Assembly (NCBI GenBank): GCA_944387225.1
Contig: CALXDY010000106.1
Location: 1 to 39,835, forward strand
Reading direction: 5' to 3'
From: an uncultured Oscillospiraceae bacterium
GTDB lineage: Bacteria; Bacillota; Clostridia; Oscillospirales; Oscillospiraceae
DNA: 39,835 nt
Shown: one piece after another, positions 1 to 6,761 of the stretch
Position numbering within the stretch: position 1 is the first letter of the stretch
Layout of the letters: every line of letters starts with the position of its first letter
Program-made: the position numbers and the translations under genes
The notes under the pieces: model-generated
Seen by the model: only the letters and a program-made list of their open reading frames with translations
The model's database searches: none
Told to the model about the DNA's origin: nothing

Positions 1-213
1 CTGCGGATCGTGGACCGCGTGGGCGGCGGCGACAGCTTCGGCGGCGGCCTGATCTACGCGCTGCTCAACGGCAAGAGCACCCAGGACGCCATTGAGTTCG
101 CCGTGGCTGCTTCCGCTTTGAAGCACACCATCGAGGGCGACTTCAACCGCGTGTCCGTGGCCGAGGTGGAGAAGCTCTCCGGCGGCGACGGCTCCGGCCG
201 CGTCCAGCGCTGA
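1..213 (+). CDS. kdgK: 2-keto-3-deoxygluconate kinase, 3' end only (PfkB family)
   Basis: This is the C-terminal 70 codons of a PfkB-family sugar kinase; the gene starts outside the window. The visible part carries the PfkB signature around [12 protein letters not shown], whose Asp (codon 11 here) is the catalytic base that activates the sugar hydroxyl for phosphate transfer from ATP. Every residue is the same as the last 70 of the complete KdgK at 36414-37436 on the minus strand, so the same function is inferred: KDG to KDPG. The two DNA copies differ only at positions 118 (TTG versus CTG) and 168 (GTG versus GTA), both silent, and they diverge straight after the stop codon. A strong terminator follows. 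What lies upstream cannot be seen. Confidence 0.9.
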   Translation: MRIVDRVGGGDSFGGGLIYALLNGKSTQDAIEFAVAASALKHTIEGDFNRVSVAEVEKLSGGDGSGRVQR

Positions 214-228
214 GTTATTCTGTGTCTT

Positions 229-262
229 CCCCGGGATCCCTGTGGATCCCGGGGATTTTTTT
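229..262 (+). terminator. Rho-independent terminator of the partial kdgK
   Basis: A perfect 11-bp stem, CCCCGGGATCC with GGATCCCGGGG, has a CTGT loop and is followed by ATTTTTTT. It begins 15 bases after the kdgK stop codon. Confidence 0.92.
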
Positions 263-264
263 GT

Positions 265-305
265 GTGACCGGGTCACGGTGAACAGCGCCTGGGTCTGGT
301 ATGAT
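265..305 (+). promoter_or_regulatory. Possible operator and weak promoter ahead of the ferredoxin gene
   Basis: GTGACC-G-GGTCAC (265-277) is a perfect inverted repeat. A TATGAT hexamer at 300-305 could be a -10 box, but no convincing -35 box sits at the right distance. A regulator site is inference. Confidence 0.3.
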
Positions 306-356
306 AGGGTCAACACCCACGTCCCACGGGATGTGGGGGAATGGGAGGAAAGGAAT

Positions 357-569
357 ATGACCGTTCAAAGCAGAAAACGAAAGAAAGCGGCGGTGGATCA
401 GGGCCATTGTGTGGCCTGCGGCTGCTGTGTCAAGGTCTGCCCCAGGGGAGCGATTTCCGTGGCTTATGGATGTTATGCCCAGGTGGATGAGAGCGCCTGT
501 GTGGGATGCGGCCTGTGCGCCAAAGCTTGTCCCGCCGACGTGATCGAGATGAAGGAAGTGGAGGGATGA
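357..569 (+). CDS. Small 2[4Fe-4S] ferredoxin-type protein
   Basis: A 70-residue cytoplasmic protein with two classical CxxCxxCxxxCP cluster motifs: Cys18, 21, 24, 28 with Pro29, and Cys48, 51, 54, 58 with Pro59. It should bind two [4Fe-4S] clusters and carry electrons at low potential. Two more cysteines (23 and 39) lie outside the motifs. The ATG at 357 is chosen because a GGGAGGAAAGGA ribosome site stands directly before it; the frame is open further upstream, but that stretch shows no protein-like features. The N-terminus is basic (QSRKRKK). Its last codons overlap the start of the next gene (ATGA), so the two are translationally coupled and probably form one electron-transfer unit. The redox partner is unknown. 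Confidence 0.88.
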   Translation: MTVQSRKRKKAAVDQGHCVACGCCVKVCPRGAISVAYGCYAQVDESACVGCGLCAKACPADVIEMKEVEG

Positions 570-1153
570 CCGTGAAGGCAGCGAAACATTGGTATGATTA
601 TTTGTGGATTCTTTCCACACTGTATCTGGCCCTGGGATTTGTCAATATTCTCTTCGCGTGGCTGGGCCTGTTGTGCTTTTTCATCCCGTTGCTGATGGCG
701 CTGCTGGGGAAGGAGAAGGGCTACTGCAACCGGTATTGCGGCCGGGGGCAGCTGTTTGCCTTGTTGGGCGGACAGCTGGGCCTGTCCCGGAACCGGCCTG
801 TTCCTCGCTGGCTGAAAAGCCGTTGGTTCCGGTATGCCTTTCTGGCCTTTTTCATGACCACGTTCTTCCTGATGCTTCTGCGGACCTACCAGGTGTTTAC
901 CGGGGCGGGGAATCTGCGGGAGGCGGTCACCCTGCTGTGGACCATCCAACTGCCCTGGCACTGGGCCGCGCCCGGCACCGGCGTGACGCCCTGGGTGGCT
1001 CAGTTTGCTTTTGGTTTTTACAGCGTGATGTTTACCTCTACGGTACTGGGACTGGTGACCATGGTGCTGTTCAAACCCCGCTCCTGGTGCGTCTACTGCC
1101 CTATGGGCACCATGACCCAGATGATTTGCCAGGTAAAACGGCCAAAAGGATAA
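566..1153 (+). CDS. NapH-like membrane 4Fe-4S protein
   Basis: A 195-residue membrane protein with about four or five hydrophobic segments (roughly 13-46, 88-105, 128-170). Two cysteine pairs face the same side: Cys54/Cys58 in [12 protein letters not shown] and Cys175/Cys178 in WCVYCPMGT. This arrangement is typical of the membrane 4Fe-4S binding family related to NapH, NosR and CcoG, which pass electrons between the membrane and soluble ferredoxins. It starts inside the stop codon of the ferredoxin gene (ATGA overlap) behind GGAGGG, which supports a common function. NapH proper is longer and has extra C-terminal ferredoxin motifs; here those are in the separate upstream gene. The physiological donor and acceptor cannot be deduced. 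Confidence 0.8.
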   Translation: MTVKAAKHWYDYLWILSTLYLALGFVNILFAWLGLLCFFIPLLMALLGKEKGYCNRYCGRGQLFALLGGQLGLSRNRPVPRWLKSRWFRYAFLAFFMTTFFLMLLRTYQVFTGAGNLREAVTLLWTIQLPWHWAAPGTGVTPWVAQFAFGFYSVMFTSTVLGLVTMVLFKPRSWCVYCPMGTMTQMICQVKRPKG

Positions 1154-1275
1154 TTCTTCCTGTGTCCACGCTATTCCGGTGTTTTTCACTATACTGTCCG
1201 TGTGGTGCAGACAGGTGTTTATCCCATACAATTTGTCCCTGGAGGGAAAACACTTGTTTTTGCATCCTGCCTATA

Positions 1276-1286
1276 GCCCCAGGGGC
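1276..1286. promoter_or_regulatory. Inverted repeat in the sstT upstream region
   Basis: GCCCC-A-GGGGC is a perfect dyad about 50 bases before the sstT start codon. No confident promoter is visible in the 181-base gap (1154-1334); TACAAT at 1227-1232 has no good -35 partner. Confidence 0.22.
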
Positions 1287-1334
1287 AAAAATATGGTATG
1301 GTGGAACACAGCGAATGTGAAAGGAAGAAAACCG

Positions 1335-2552
1335 ATGAAAAAGGCGTTTGATCGATGGAATGAGAGCAGTCTGGTGCTGCGGATTTTGTGCGGCCTGATT
1401 CTTGGCGTTGTGCTGGGATTGACGGTGCCCCAGGTGACCACCATTTCTCTGCTGGGCAACCTGTTTGTGGGGGCGCTGAAGGCTGTGGCCCCGCTGCTGG
1501 TGCTGTTTCTGGTCATGTCCGCGCTGGCCCGGCATCAGGAGGGAAAGCGTACCAACATGTCCCGGGTGATTTTCCTTTACCTTTTGGGTACGTTCCTGGC
1601 GGGATGCGTAGCGGTGGCGGCCAGCTTCCTGTTCCCCATCACCCTGCAGCTGGCGGTAAGCCAGGAGGGGGTGACGCCCCCTGACGGCATTGGGGATGTG
1701 CTGCATACCTTGCTGATGAATGTGGTGGCCAACCCTGTCTCCGCCCTGGTGGACGCAAACTACATTGGAATTCTGGCTTGGGCGGTGCTGCTGGGCGTGG
1801 CCCTGCGGAAGGCTTCTGACCAGACCAAGGAGACCCTGGAGAATATTGCCGACGCCATCGCCCAGGTGGTGCGGTGGATCATCAGCTTTGCCCCCTTCGG
1901 TGTGCTGGGGCTGGTGTTTACCTCCATCTCTACCCTGGGGCTGGAGGCGCTGCTCAGCTATGCCAAACTGATTTTCCTGCTGGTGGGAAGCATGGCCTTT
2001 GTGGCCTTCGTGGTCAATCCTCTGGTGACCTTTATCGCCCTGTGCCGCAACCCCTATCCCCTGGTGCTGCGCTGCCTGTGGGGCAGCGGCCTGACTGCCT
2101 TCTTTACCCGCAGTTCTGCGGCCAATATTCCGGTGAATATGAAGCTGTGTCAAGAGCTGGGGCTGGATGAGGATACCTATGCCGTGTCCATCCCGCTGGG
2201 TGCCACTATCAACATGGGCGGCGCCGCTGTGACCATCTCGATTCTGGCACTGGCGGCGGCCAATACCCTGGGCATTACGGTGGATTTCGGCTCCGCTCTG
2301 GTGCTGTGCCTGCTGTCGGCGGTGAGCGCCTGCGGCGCCTCCGGTGTGGCCGGCGGCTCCCTGCTTCTGGTGCCTTTGGCCTGCAGCCTGTTTGGAATTT
2401 CCAATGACATCGCCATGCAGGTGGTGGGTGTGGGCTTTATCGTAGGGGTGATTCAGGACTCCTGCGAGACGGCCATCAACTCCTCCACCGACGTGCTTTA
2501 CACGGCCGTGGCGGAGCTGTCCCAGAAGGACCGGAAAAAGGAAACCTTATAA
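1335..2552 (+). CDS. sstT: Serine/threonine:sodium symporter SstT
   Basis: A 405-residue member of the dicarboxylate/amino acid:cation symporter (DAACS) family, very close to the usual SstT length of about 410. It should import L-serine and L-threonine with sodium. Family hallmarks are visible: the N-terminal [14 protein letters not shown] segment, [19 protein letters not shown], the re-entrant loop region [12 protein letters not shown], the substrate/cation motif [12 protein letters not shown], and the C-terminal [16 protein letters not shown]. Several long hydrophobic helices span the protein. The ATG at 1335 follows AAGGAAG at the right distance and gives the normal N-terminus; an in-frame start at 1179 would add an unlikely non-conserved extension. 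The gene stands alone, closed by its own terminator. Confidence 0.93.
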   Translation: MKKAFDRWNESSLVLRILCGLILGVVLGLTVPQVTTISLLGNLFVGALKAVAPLLVLFLVMSALARHQEGKRTNMSRVIFLYLLGTFLAGCVAVAASFLFPITLQLAVSQEGVTPPDGIGDVLHTLLMNVVANPVSALVDANYIGILAWAVLLGVALRKASDQTKETLENIADAIAQVVRWIISFAPFGVLGLVFTSISTLGLEALLSYAKLIFLLVGSMAFVAFVVNPLVTFIALCRNPYPLVLRCLWGSGLTAFFTRSSAANIPVNMKLCQELGLDEDTYAVSIPLGATINMGGAAVTISILALAAANTLGITVDFGSALVLCLLSAVSACGASGVAGGSLLLVPLACSLFGISNDIAMQVVGVGFIVGVIQDSCETAINSSTDVLYTAVAELSQKDRKKETL

Positions 2553-2559
2553 CGTGGGA

Positions 2560-2597
2560 GGGAACCGGAGCCTCTTCATGGCCCGGTTCCCTTTTTT
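2560..2597 (+). terminator. Terminator after sstT
   Basis: GGGAACCGG (2560-2568) pairs with CCGGTTCCC (2583-2591), extended by GCC/GGC past a one-base bulge, and is followed by TTTTTT. It separates sstT from the convergent spoVT gene. Confidence 0.88.
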
Positions 2598-3139
2598 CAG
2601 CTTTCCATGTGCTTTCCCAGAAAACTGGCCACTGACTGGGCCAGCTTATATTCTACCTCCGTGCCGGTAAGCTGCTCCTCCGGGGCGACAAAAAGAACGC
2701 CCCCCAGTACATCCCCTTCCGAAAGAATGGGCGCCACTGTATCCAGGCAGAAGCGGTTGTCCCCGGCACACATGGGGATGCCTGTCTCGCCCTGTTTGTG
2801 CTGATAAATCTGGCGGCCCTCCATTAGACGCTCCAGCTCGGGGGAAATGGCCTTGTCCATCCATTCCCGACGGGGAGCCCCGGCCACGGCGATGACGCTG
2901 TCCCGGTCGGTGATGACCGTTACCTGTCCGGTGGTACGGTTCAGAGAGTCACAGAACTGGGCGGAGAACTCACCCAACCCGCCCATGATGGAGTATTTCT
3001 TAAAAATCACGCTGCCGTCCCGATCTGTGTAGATCTCCAGGGGATCGCCCTCCCGGATCCGCATGGTGCGGCGGATCTCCTTGGGGATGACAATTCGGCC
3101 TAAGTCATCGATTTTTCTTACGATTCCAGTTGCGCGCAT
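2597..3139 (-). CDS. spoVT: Stage V sporulation protein T (SpoVT)
   Basis: A 180-residue transcription factor, matching the 178-residue Bacillus SpoVT. Residues 1-50 form an AbrB-type swapped-hairpin DNA-binding domain (GIVRKIDDLGRIVIPKEIRR is diagnostic). Residues about 55-178 form a GAF-like domain with RRTTGQVTVIT-type sequence and a C-terminal LAQSVASFLGKHM helix. In Bacillus SpoVT is made in the forespore late in sporulation and tunes sigma-G-dependent genes; the same role is inferred here. The ATG start sits behind AGGAAGGG at a rather long spacing. No clear sigma-G promoter was found in the 85 bases upstream. An unusual 99-bp tandem repeat begins further upstream. SpoVT and the simpler AbrB share the N-terminus, but length and GAF domain favour SpoVT. 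Confidence 0.93.
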   Translation of the reverse strand: MRATGIVRKIDDLGRIVIPKEIRRTMRIREGDPLEIYTDRDGSVIFKKYSIMGGLGEFSAQFCDSLNRTTGQVTVITDRDSVIAVAGAPRREWMDKAISPELERLMEGRQIYQHKQGETGIPMCAGDNRFCLDTVAPILSEGDVLGGVLFVAPEEQLTGTEVEYKLAQSVASFLGKHMES

Positions 3140-3197
3140 GTGTTACCAGCCCTTCCTGTTTGTATCGTCCCAATGAGCGGACAAATTTCTGCGTCGT

Positions 3198-3226
3198 TTG
3201 ACAGAAATCTCTGTCGGCACCATTAT
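3198..3226 (+). promoter_or_regulatory. Possible promoter reading into the 99-bp repeats
   Basis: TTGACA (3198-3203), a 17-base spacer and CATTAT (3221-3226). Transcription would run through both repeat units toward the peptidase gene at 3552. Confidence 0.5.
3200..3215. promoter_or_regulatory. Inverted repeat overlapping the -35 box
   Basis: GACAGA-AATC-TCTGTC is a perfect 6-bp dyad. It overlaps the TTGACA box, so a repressor site is possible. It also lies about 60 bases upstream of spoVT on the other strand. Confidence 0.35.
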
Positions 3227-3421
3227 TATCCGCAGTTCCCATTAGATTATGCGGCCATAAAATGGAAAGGAACAGGGCAGATTAAAATCAGAGAGAAGGG
3301 CGGGGCGGATAAGGCCGTTCCCTATTATCCGCAGTTCCCATTAGATTATGCGGCCATAAAATGGAAAGAAACAGGGCAGATTAAAATCAGAGAGAAGGGC
3401 GGGGCGGATAAGGCCGTTCCC
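3224..3421. repeat. 99-bp tandem duplication with nested dyads
   Basis: Two head-to-tail copies (3224-3322 and 3323-3421) differ at one base (G3270 versus A3369). Each unit contains nested complementary arms: TTATCCGC (3226-3233) with GCGGATAA (3305-3312), GTTCC (3235-3239) with GGAAC (3269-3273), and TTATG-CGGC-CATAA (3247-3260). The single difference weakens the middle pair in copy 2. The unit length is a multiple of three, so a frame stays open through it, but that frame has no ribosome site or recognisable product. Much of the 412-base gap between spoVT and the peptidase gene is made of this element. Confidence 0.95.
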
Positions 3422-3429
3422 TGTCGGGG

Positions 3430-3459
3430 TTGCAAAGGCCTGCCGGCCTGTGATACAGT
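3430..3459 (+). promoter_or_regulatory. Promoter for the VanY-type peptidase gene
   Basis: TTGCAA (3430-3435), an 18-base spacer and TACAGT (3454-3459) preceded by the extended -10 dinucleotide TG. It lies just past the repeats and about 90 bases before the start codon. Confidence 0.5.
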
Positions 3460-3551
3460 ATAGATGGAGTGTCCTCCTGTGGGGGACGAAGTTGGAAATG
3501 ATAGGTGCCTTCCCAGGCGAGGGGAGGTTTTGAAAAAGGAGGCCGTTTTCC

Positions 3552-4940
3552 ATGGCTGTTTTTCAAAGGAAATTTTCGGCGGCGGTGCTGGCCTGCCTGC
3601 TTCTGTGCGGCTGTACCACGCCGGAGCGGGCCGCCCAGCTGGCGGCGAAAAGTGAGACGGAAAAGAAGACGGAGTATCAGCAGGCGGTGCAGGCCCAGCC
3701 GGCCCGCAGTCAGGCGCTGGAGACGTTCCTTGCGGCGGCGGAACAGCTGGAAGCTATGGGCATCACCGGGCAGGAGGAACGCCTGCTGCTGACGAAGCTG
3801 GGGGAGAGAGAGCTATCCCAGCTGGCGGCGGGGCAGATCCCGGAACATCTGGATCTTCTGGCCCTGCCCCACGCATGGCCGGAACGGATGGAGCGGTACC
3901 TGGCCCTGCTGGCCAAGTACCCGGATCTATCCTTGCAGGAGGTAGTCACCTGGGTGAATACCGGCCTGGATACGCCGTTTTACACCGATGAGGAGCTGGT
4001 GGAGGAGCCGGAGAATCTTCGGGTGCTGGCGAACAAATACCATGCCCTGCCGGAGGACTACGTTCCCCAGCTGGTAGACATGGACGACCGATATACTGCG
4101 GCCAAGGGCGCCCAGCTCCAGCCGATGGCCAACCTGGCCTTTATGCGGATGGCGGACGCCGCCGCCCGGGACGGGATTCGGCTGTTCAATGTCTCCGCTT
4201 ACCGCTCCTACGCCATTCAGGAGATCATCTACAACAACTATGTTGCCGCCAGCGGCCAGGCTTATGCGGACACCTATTCCGCCCGGCCCGGCCATTCGGA
4301 GCATCAGACCGGGCTGGCCCTGGACGTGAACACCGCCAGCGAGCTGGATGGGTTCGAGAATACGAAAACCTATGCCTGGCTCCAGGAACATTGCGCCGAC
4401 TATGGGTTTATCCTTCGGTATCCGCAGGGGAAAACCTCCATTACCGGGTATGCTTTTGAACCCTGGCATTACCGCTATCTAGGGGTGGAGGAGGCCAAGG
4501 CCTGCCAGGCCTCTGGTTTGACCTACGATCAGTACGTGGCCAGCCAGCCGGTGAAGGGCCCCTATGCGCCCCCGGCGGTGTACGTGGGCAGCCGTGCCCC
4601 AAAGGAGCTGAGTGACGCGGCCCTGGCGGTGGATGGGGTGTCTTATGTCCCGGCCTCCCTCCTGGCTCAGGCCATGGACTGGAGCTGGGCGCAGGGCAGC
4701 GGCATGGAGCTGGTGATTTCCGGCCAGGACATCCGGATTCAGCTGCTCAGCGACAGCCTGCTGTTGGTCAACGGCATTCCTGCCGTGTTGGATCAGCCGG
4801 TTTTCCTTCTGGACGGAGAGATCATGGTGCCGGTGGAGGCTATGGCGAAGGTGATAGGAATGGAATGCAGCCAGGCGGCCAATGGTACCCTGTACCTGTC
4901 CGGCCAGGTGTCCGCCTTTCCCGTGACGCTGGGTCTATGA
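3552..4940 (+). CDS. Lipoprotein D-alanyl-D-alanine carboxypeptidase (VanY/M15B) with C-terminal CuAO-N-like domain
   Basis: A 462-residue exported lipoprotein. The signal peptide ends in a lipobox, LLCGC, with the lipidated Cys at 21. After a helical linker (about 25-180) comes a VanY-type zinc peptidase domain (about 180-325). Its conserved features are R218 in SAYRSY, H251 and D258 in SEHQTGLALD, and H306 in EPWHYRY; these should bind zinc and trim D-Ala from peptidoglycan stem peptides. Residues about 340-462 resemble the copper amine oxidase N-terminal-like domain (VDGVSYVPASLLAQAM, LDGEIMVPVEAMAKVI) common on clostridial surface proteins. The ATG at 3552 follows AAGGAGG at nine bases. 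Nothing nearby suggests vancomycin resistance; ordinary wall remodelling or sporulation is more likely. The long N-terminal linker has no recognised domain. Confidence 0.87.
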   Translation: MAVFQRKFSAAVLACLLLCGCTTPERAAQLAAKSETEKKTEYQQAVQAQPARSQALETFLAAAEQLEAMGITGQEERLLLTKLGERELSQLAAGQIPEHLDLLALPHAWPERMERYLALLAKYPDLSLQEVVTWVNTGLDTPFYTDEELVEEPENLRVLANKYHALPEDYVPQLVDMDDRYTAAKGAQLQPMANLAFMRMADAAARDGIRLFNVSAYRSYAIQEIIYNNYVAASGQAYADTYSARPGHSEHQTGLALDVNTASELDGFENTKTYAWLQEHCADYGFILRYPQGKTSITGYAFEPWHYRYLGVEEAKACQASGLTYDQYVASQPVKGPYAPPAVYVGSRAPKELSDAALAVDGVSYVPASLLAQAMDWSWAQGSGMELVISGQDIRIQLLSDSLLLVNGIPAVLDQPVFLLDGEIMVPVEAMAKVIGMECSQAANGTLYLSGQVSAFPVTLGL

Positions 4941-4950
4941 CACAACAGAA

Positions 4951-4988
4951 AACGCGGCCGCCGCAGATCGTTCTGCGGCGGCCGCGTT
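4951..4988. terminator. Bidirectional terminator
   Basis: A perfect 17-bp stem (4951-4967 with 4972-4988) has a TCGT loop. On the plus strand it is followed by GTTGTTGTTGT, an interrupted U-run; on the minus strand by A/T-poor sequence. It separates the convergent peptidase and AraC genes. Confidence 0.8.
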
Positions 4989-5005
4989 GTTGTTGTAGGT
5001 TGGAT

Positions 5006-5851
5006 TCAGCTGACCGGACCGTTTCCGGAGGATTCCCGGGTGTTGCGCCGGTAGAAGGAGGGGGTCAGGCCGATGGTACGCTTAAAGGCCTTGGAGAAGG
5101 TGAGGGGGTCTGGGTAGCCGCAGGAGCGGGCAATCTCCGCCACGGACAGGTTTTCCTTCTCCAGCATCTGAGCGGCCCGTTCCATGCGGTAACGCATGAG
5201 AAACTGCTGGGGGGACAGATGGAGGGCGTTTTGAAAGACGGTGGTCAGATAGCTTCGGTTCAGCCCCACATACCGGGCCAGCTTGGCCACAGTCAGATCC
5301 TCCTGAAAGTGGCTTTTGATATAATCAACGGCCAGCTCCACATACTCAGAGCCGGACTCCCGACCCCGCCGGGCCGCAGCGGAGGCCGTTTGGGCCACGT
5401 AGCCCAGAAAGCGGTACAGCTCGCCCAGGCGCAGCAGCTCATGTCCCCGGCCCACCGTATCATAACGGATCATTTCCTGAACGCAGTGCTCCAGGCGTCC
5501 CGTAGCGCCGCAGTGGCAGATTCGGCTCTGGGCGCTGAGCCCGCAGGAGAGCAGATGCTCCTCCGCCCGGGAACCGGTAAAGCCTACCCAGACCAGGCTC
5601 CAGGGATCGGCGTCGTCCGCCCGGTAGGAGGCAACTTCGCCGGGCAGGATCAGAAACCCTTCTCCCGCTTTCAGCCGGTATTCCTCACCCTGGACCCGGT
5701 ACGTGCCCATGCCCGACAGACAGACATGGATCAGATAGTGCTCCCGAACCACAGGGCCCACCGAATCGCCTGGACGGCAGCTGCGCTTGCCACAAAACAG
5801 AAGGGCCAGCTCCGCATCTTTTGGGGTTTGAATATTCCATCCCTGACTCAT
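5006..5851 (-). CDS. AraC-family transcriptional regulator
   Basis: A 281-residue regulator with an N-terminal cupin sensor domain (about 20-110; MGTYRVQGEEYRLKAGEG and FLILPG are typical of the AraC_binding fold) and a C-terminal pair of helix-turn-helix motifs (about 180-275). The HTH region shows DLTVAKLARYVGLNRSYLTTVF and the family signature SVAEIARSCGYPDPLTFSKAFKR followed by GLTPSFYRR. Sugar-responsive activation is the commonest role of this architecture, but no sugar genes lie next to it and the ligand is unknown. The ATG at 5851 follows GGGAGGT by six bases. The lipoprotein gene lies 57 bases upstream on the same strand and could be co-transcribed. Confidence 0.9.
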   Translation of the reverse strand: MSQGWNIQTPKDAELALLFCGKRSCRPGDSVGPVVREHYLIHVCLSGMGTYRVQGEEYRLKAGEGFLILPGEVASYRADDADPWSLVWVGFTGSRAEEHLLSCGLSAQSRICHCGATGRLEHCVQEMIRYDTVGRGHELLRLGELYRFLGYVAQTASAAARRGRESGSEYVELAVDYIKSHFQEDLTVAKLARYVGLNRSYLTTVFQNALHLSPQQFLMRYRMERAAQMLEKENLSVAEIARSCGYPDPLTFSKAFKRTIGLTPSFYRRNTRESSGNGPVS

Positions 5852-5908
5852 GTCGCACCTCCCGGTCTCTCTTTATGATCATGGGCAGAGGCAAATGTCT
5901 GGGATCGG

Positions 5909-6553
5909 TCAGGACGCCAGCTGAGCCTCTTCCTCAGGCGTGGGGAATGTATGATAGGGCTGGGTGCTGGAGATGGTAACGCCCAGATCGGACAAGACCA
6001 AATCTCCGCCGTCCGGGCCGCAGAACCAGACGTCCACGCCGTCAGGATTCCCCAGCTCCGGATCTGTGGCCCAGCACTGTAAGGTCTTTTTGACGCTGTC
6101 CAGAATGCAGCGATCCAGCTGATAGCTGTCGTAAACGAAAAACGCCTCCTTCTGGTTCTGCGGCGGACCGTTGAACAAGGCGGAGGTGTCCGCAAAGGAA
6201 ACGGTGATTCCTCCCTTGCCGGTAACCACCTCGCCCGCCAGATCCAGATTCCATCCGGTGATGGAGGCCATGGCGCCGATTACCTCCTGGGGCGGAATCA
6301 TGCCTGATTCATCCAGCTGGCCGTGATAAAAGGCGGGGTATTCTGTGAAATCCCCATCCTGGCCGATATACAGCACCACCTGAACGCCTTGGGTAACCTC
6401 CTCCTGGCTGGAGGATGAGGTGCTTTGGCTGTCGGAGATATCCTCCGACGAAGCGGACTGGGAGGGAGGGGACGAAGAGGCAGGCGGCATCCGGCAGGCT
6501 GTCAGACCCAAAACGGCTGCACAAAAAATCAAACATACGACTCGCTTTTTCAT
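5909..6553 (-). CDS. Putative lipoprotein, possibly GerMN-like
   Basis: A 214-residue lipoprotein with a short signal peptide ending in LTAC (lipidated Cys20) and then a Ser/Gln-rich low-complexity linker to about residue 53. The remainder (about 55-205) begins VQVVLYIGQDGDF and contains ITVSFADTSALF and VDVWFCGPDGGDL. This order resembles the GerMN (sporulation/germination) domain, but the match is only by eye. The ATG at 6553 is preferred over an in-frame start at 6685, because it follows GGAGGAAGGAGG and gives a proper signal peptide. A near-consensus promoter stands upstream. Function unknown; location outside the membrane is the safe inference. Confidence 0.72.
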   Translation of the reverse strand: MKKRVVCLIFCAAVLGLTACRMPPASSSPPSQSASSEDISDSQSTSSSSQEEVTQGVQVVLYIGQDGDFTEYPAFYHGQLDESGMIPPQEVIGAMASITGWNLDLAGEVVTGKGGITVSFADTSALFNGPPQNQKEAFFVYDSYQLDRCILDSVKKTLQCWATDPELGNPDGVDVWFCGPDGGDLVLSDLGVTISSTQPYHTFPTPEEEAQLAS

Positions 6554-6613
6554 TGCGTCCTCCTTCCTCCGGGGACAGGGGAGATACGCTCCCTTGACCG
6601 GTTCTTGTAACAT

Positions 6614-6642
6614 ATTGTATGATTTTCCGTATTTTTCGTCAA
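6614..6642 (-). promoter_or_regulatory. Sigma-A promoter for the lipoprotein gene
   Basis: On the minus strand TTGACG (6642-6637), a 17-base spacer and TACAAT (6619-6614). It lies about 60 bases before the ATG at 6553. Confidence 0.82.
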
Positions 6643-6694
6643 GGTCTGGGGGCAAGTGTTTCCAAACTGTTTTCAATTCGTTCACAGCGGGTTG

Positions 6695-6725
6695 AAAATA
6701 CCCCGGCGGATTTTGTCCGCCGGGG
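6695..6725 (-). terminator. Terminator after polA
   Basis: On the minus strand CCCCGGCGGA, loop CAAAA, TCCGCCGGGG, then TATTTT. It begins 37 bases past the polA stop codon. Confidence 0.85.
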
Positions 6726-6761
6726 CAGGAAAATAGGGGAGAAGATGCACGTGTGGGAAGG

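Noticed and set aside
3224..3421. CRISPR array
   Set aside because: Two adjacent 99-bp units without spacers and no cas genes; this is a simple tandem duplication.
3140..3463. A 107-codon frame through the 99-bp repeats
   Set aside because: It stays open because the repeat is 99 bases long. There is no ribosome site, and the repeat shows dyads rather than coding signals.
3552..4940. Vancomycin resistance gene cluster
   Set aside because: Only a VanY-like fold is present, on a lipoprotein with a different architecture; no vanHAX, vanRS or vanT genes are nearby.
4865..5878. A 337-codon frame opposite the AraC gene
   Set aside because: It crosses the bidirectional terminator and is antisense to a regulator with clear HTH motifs.
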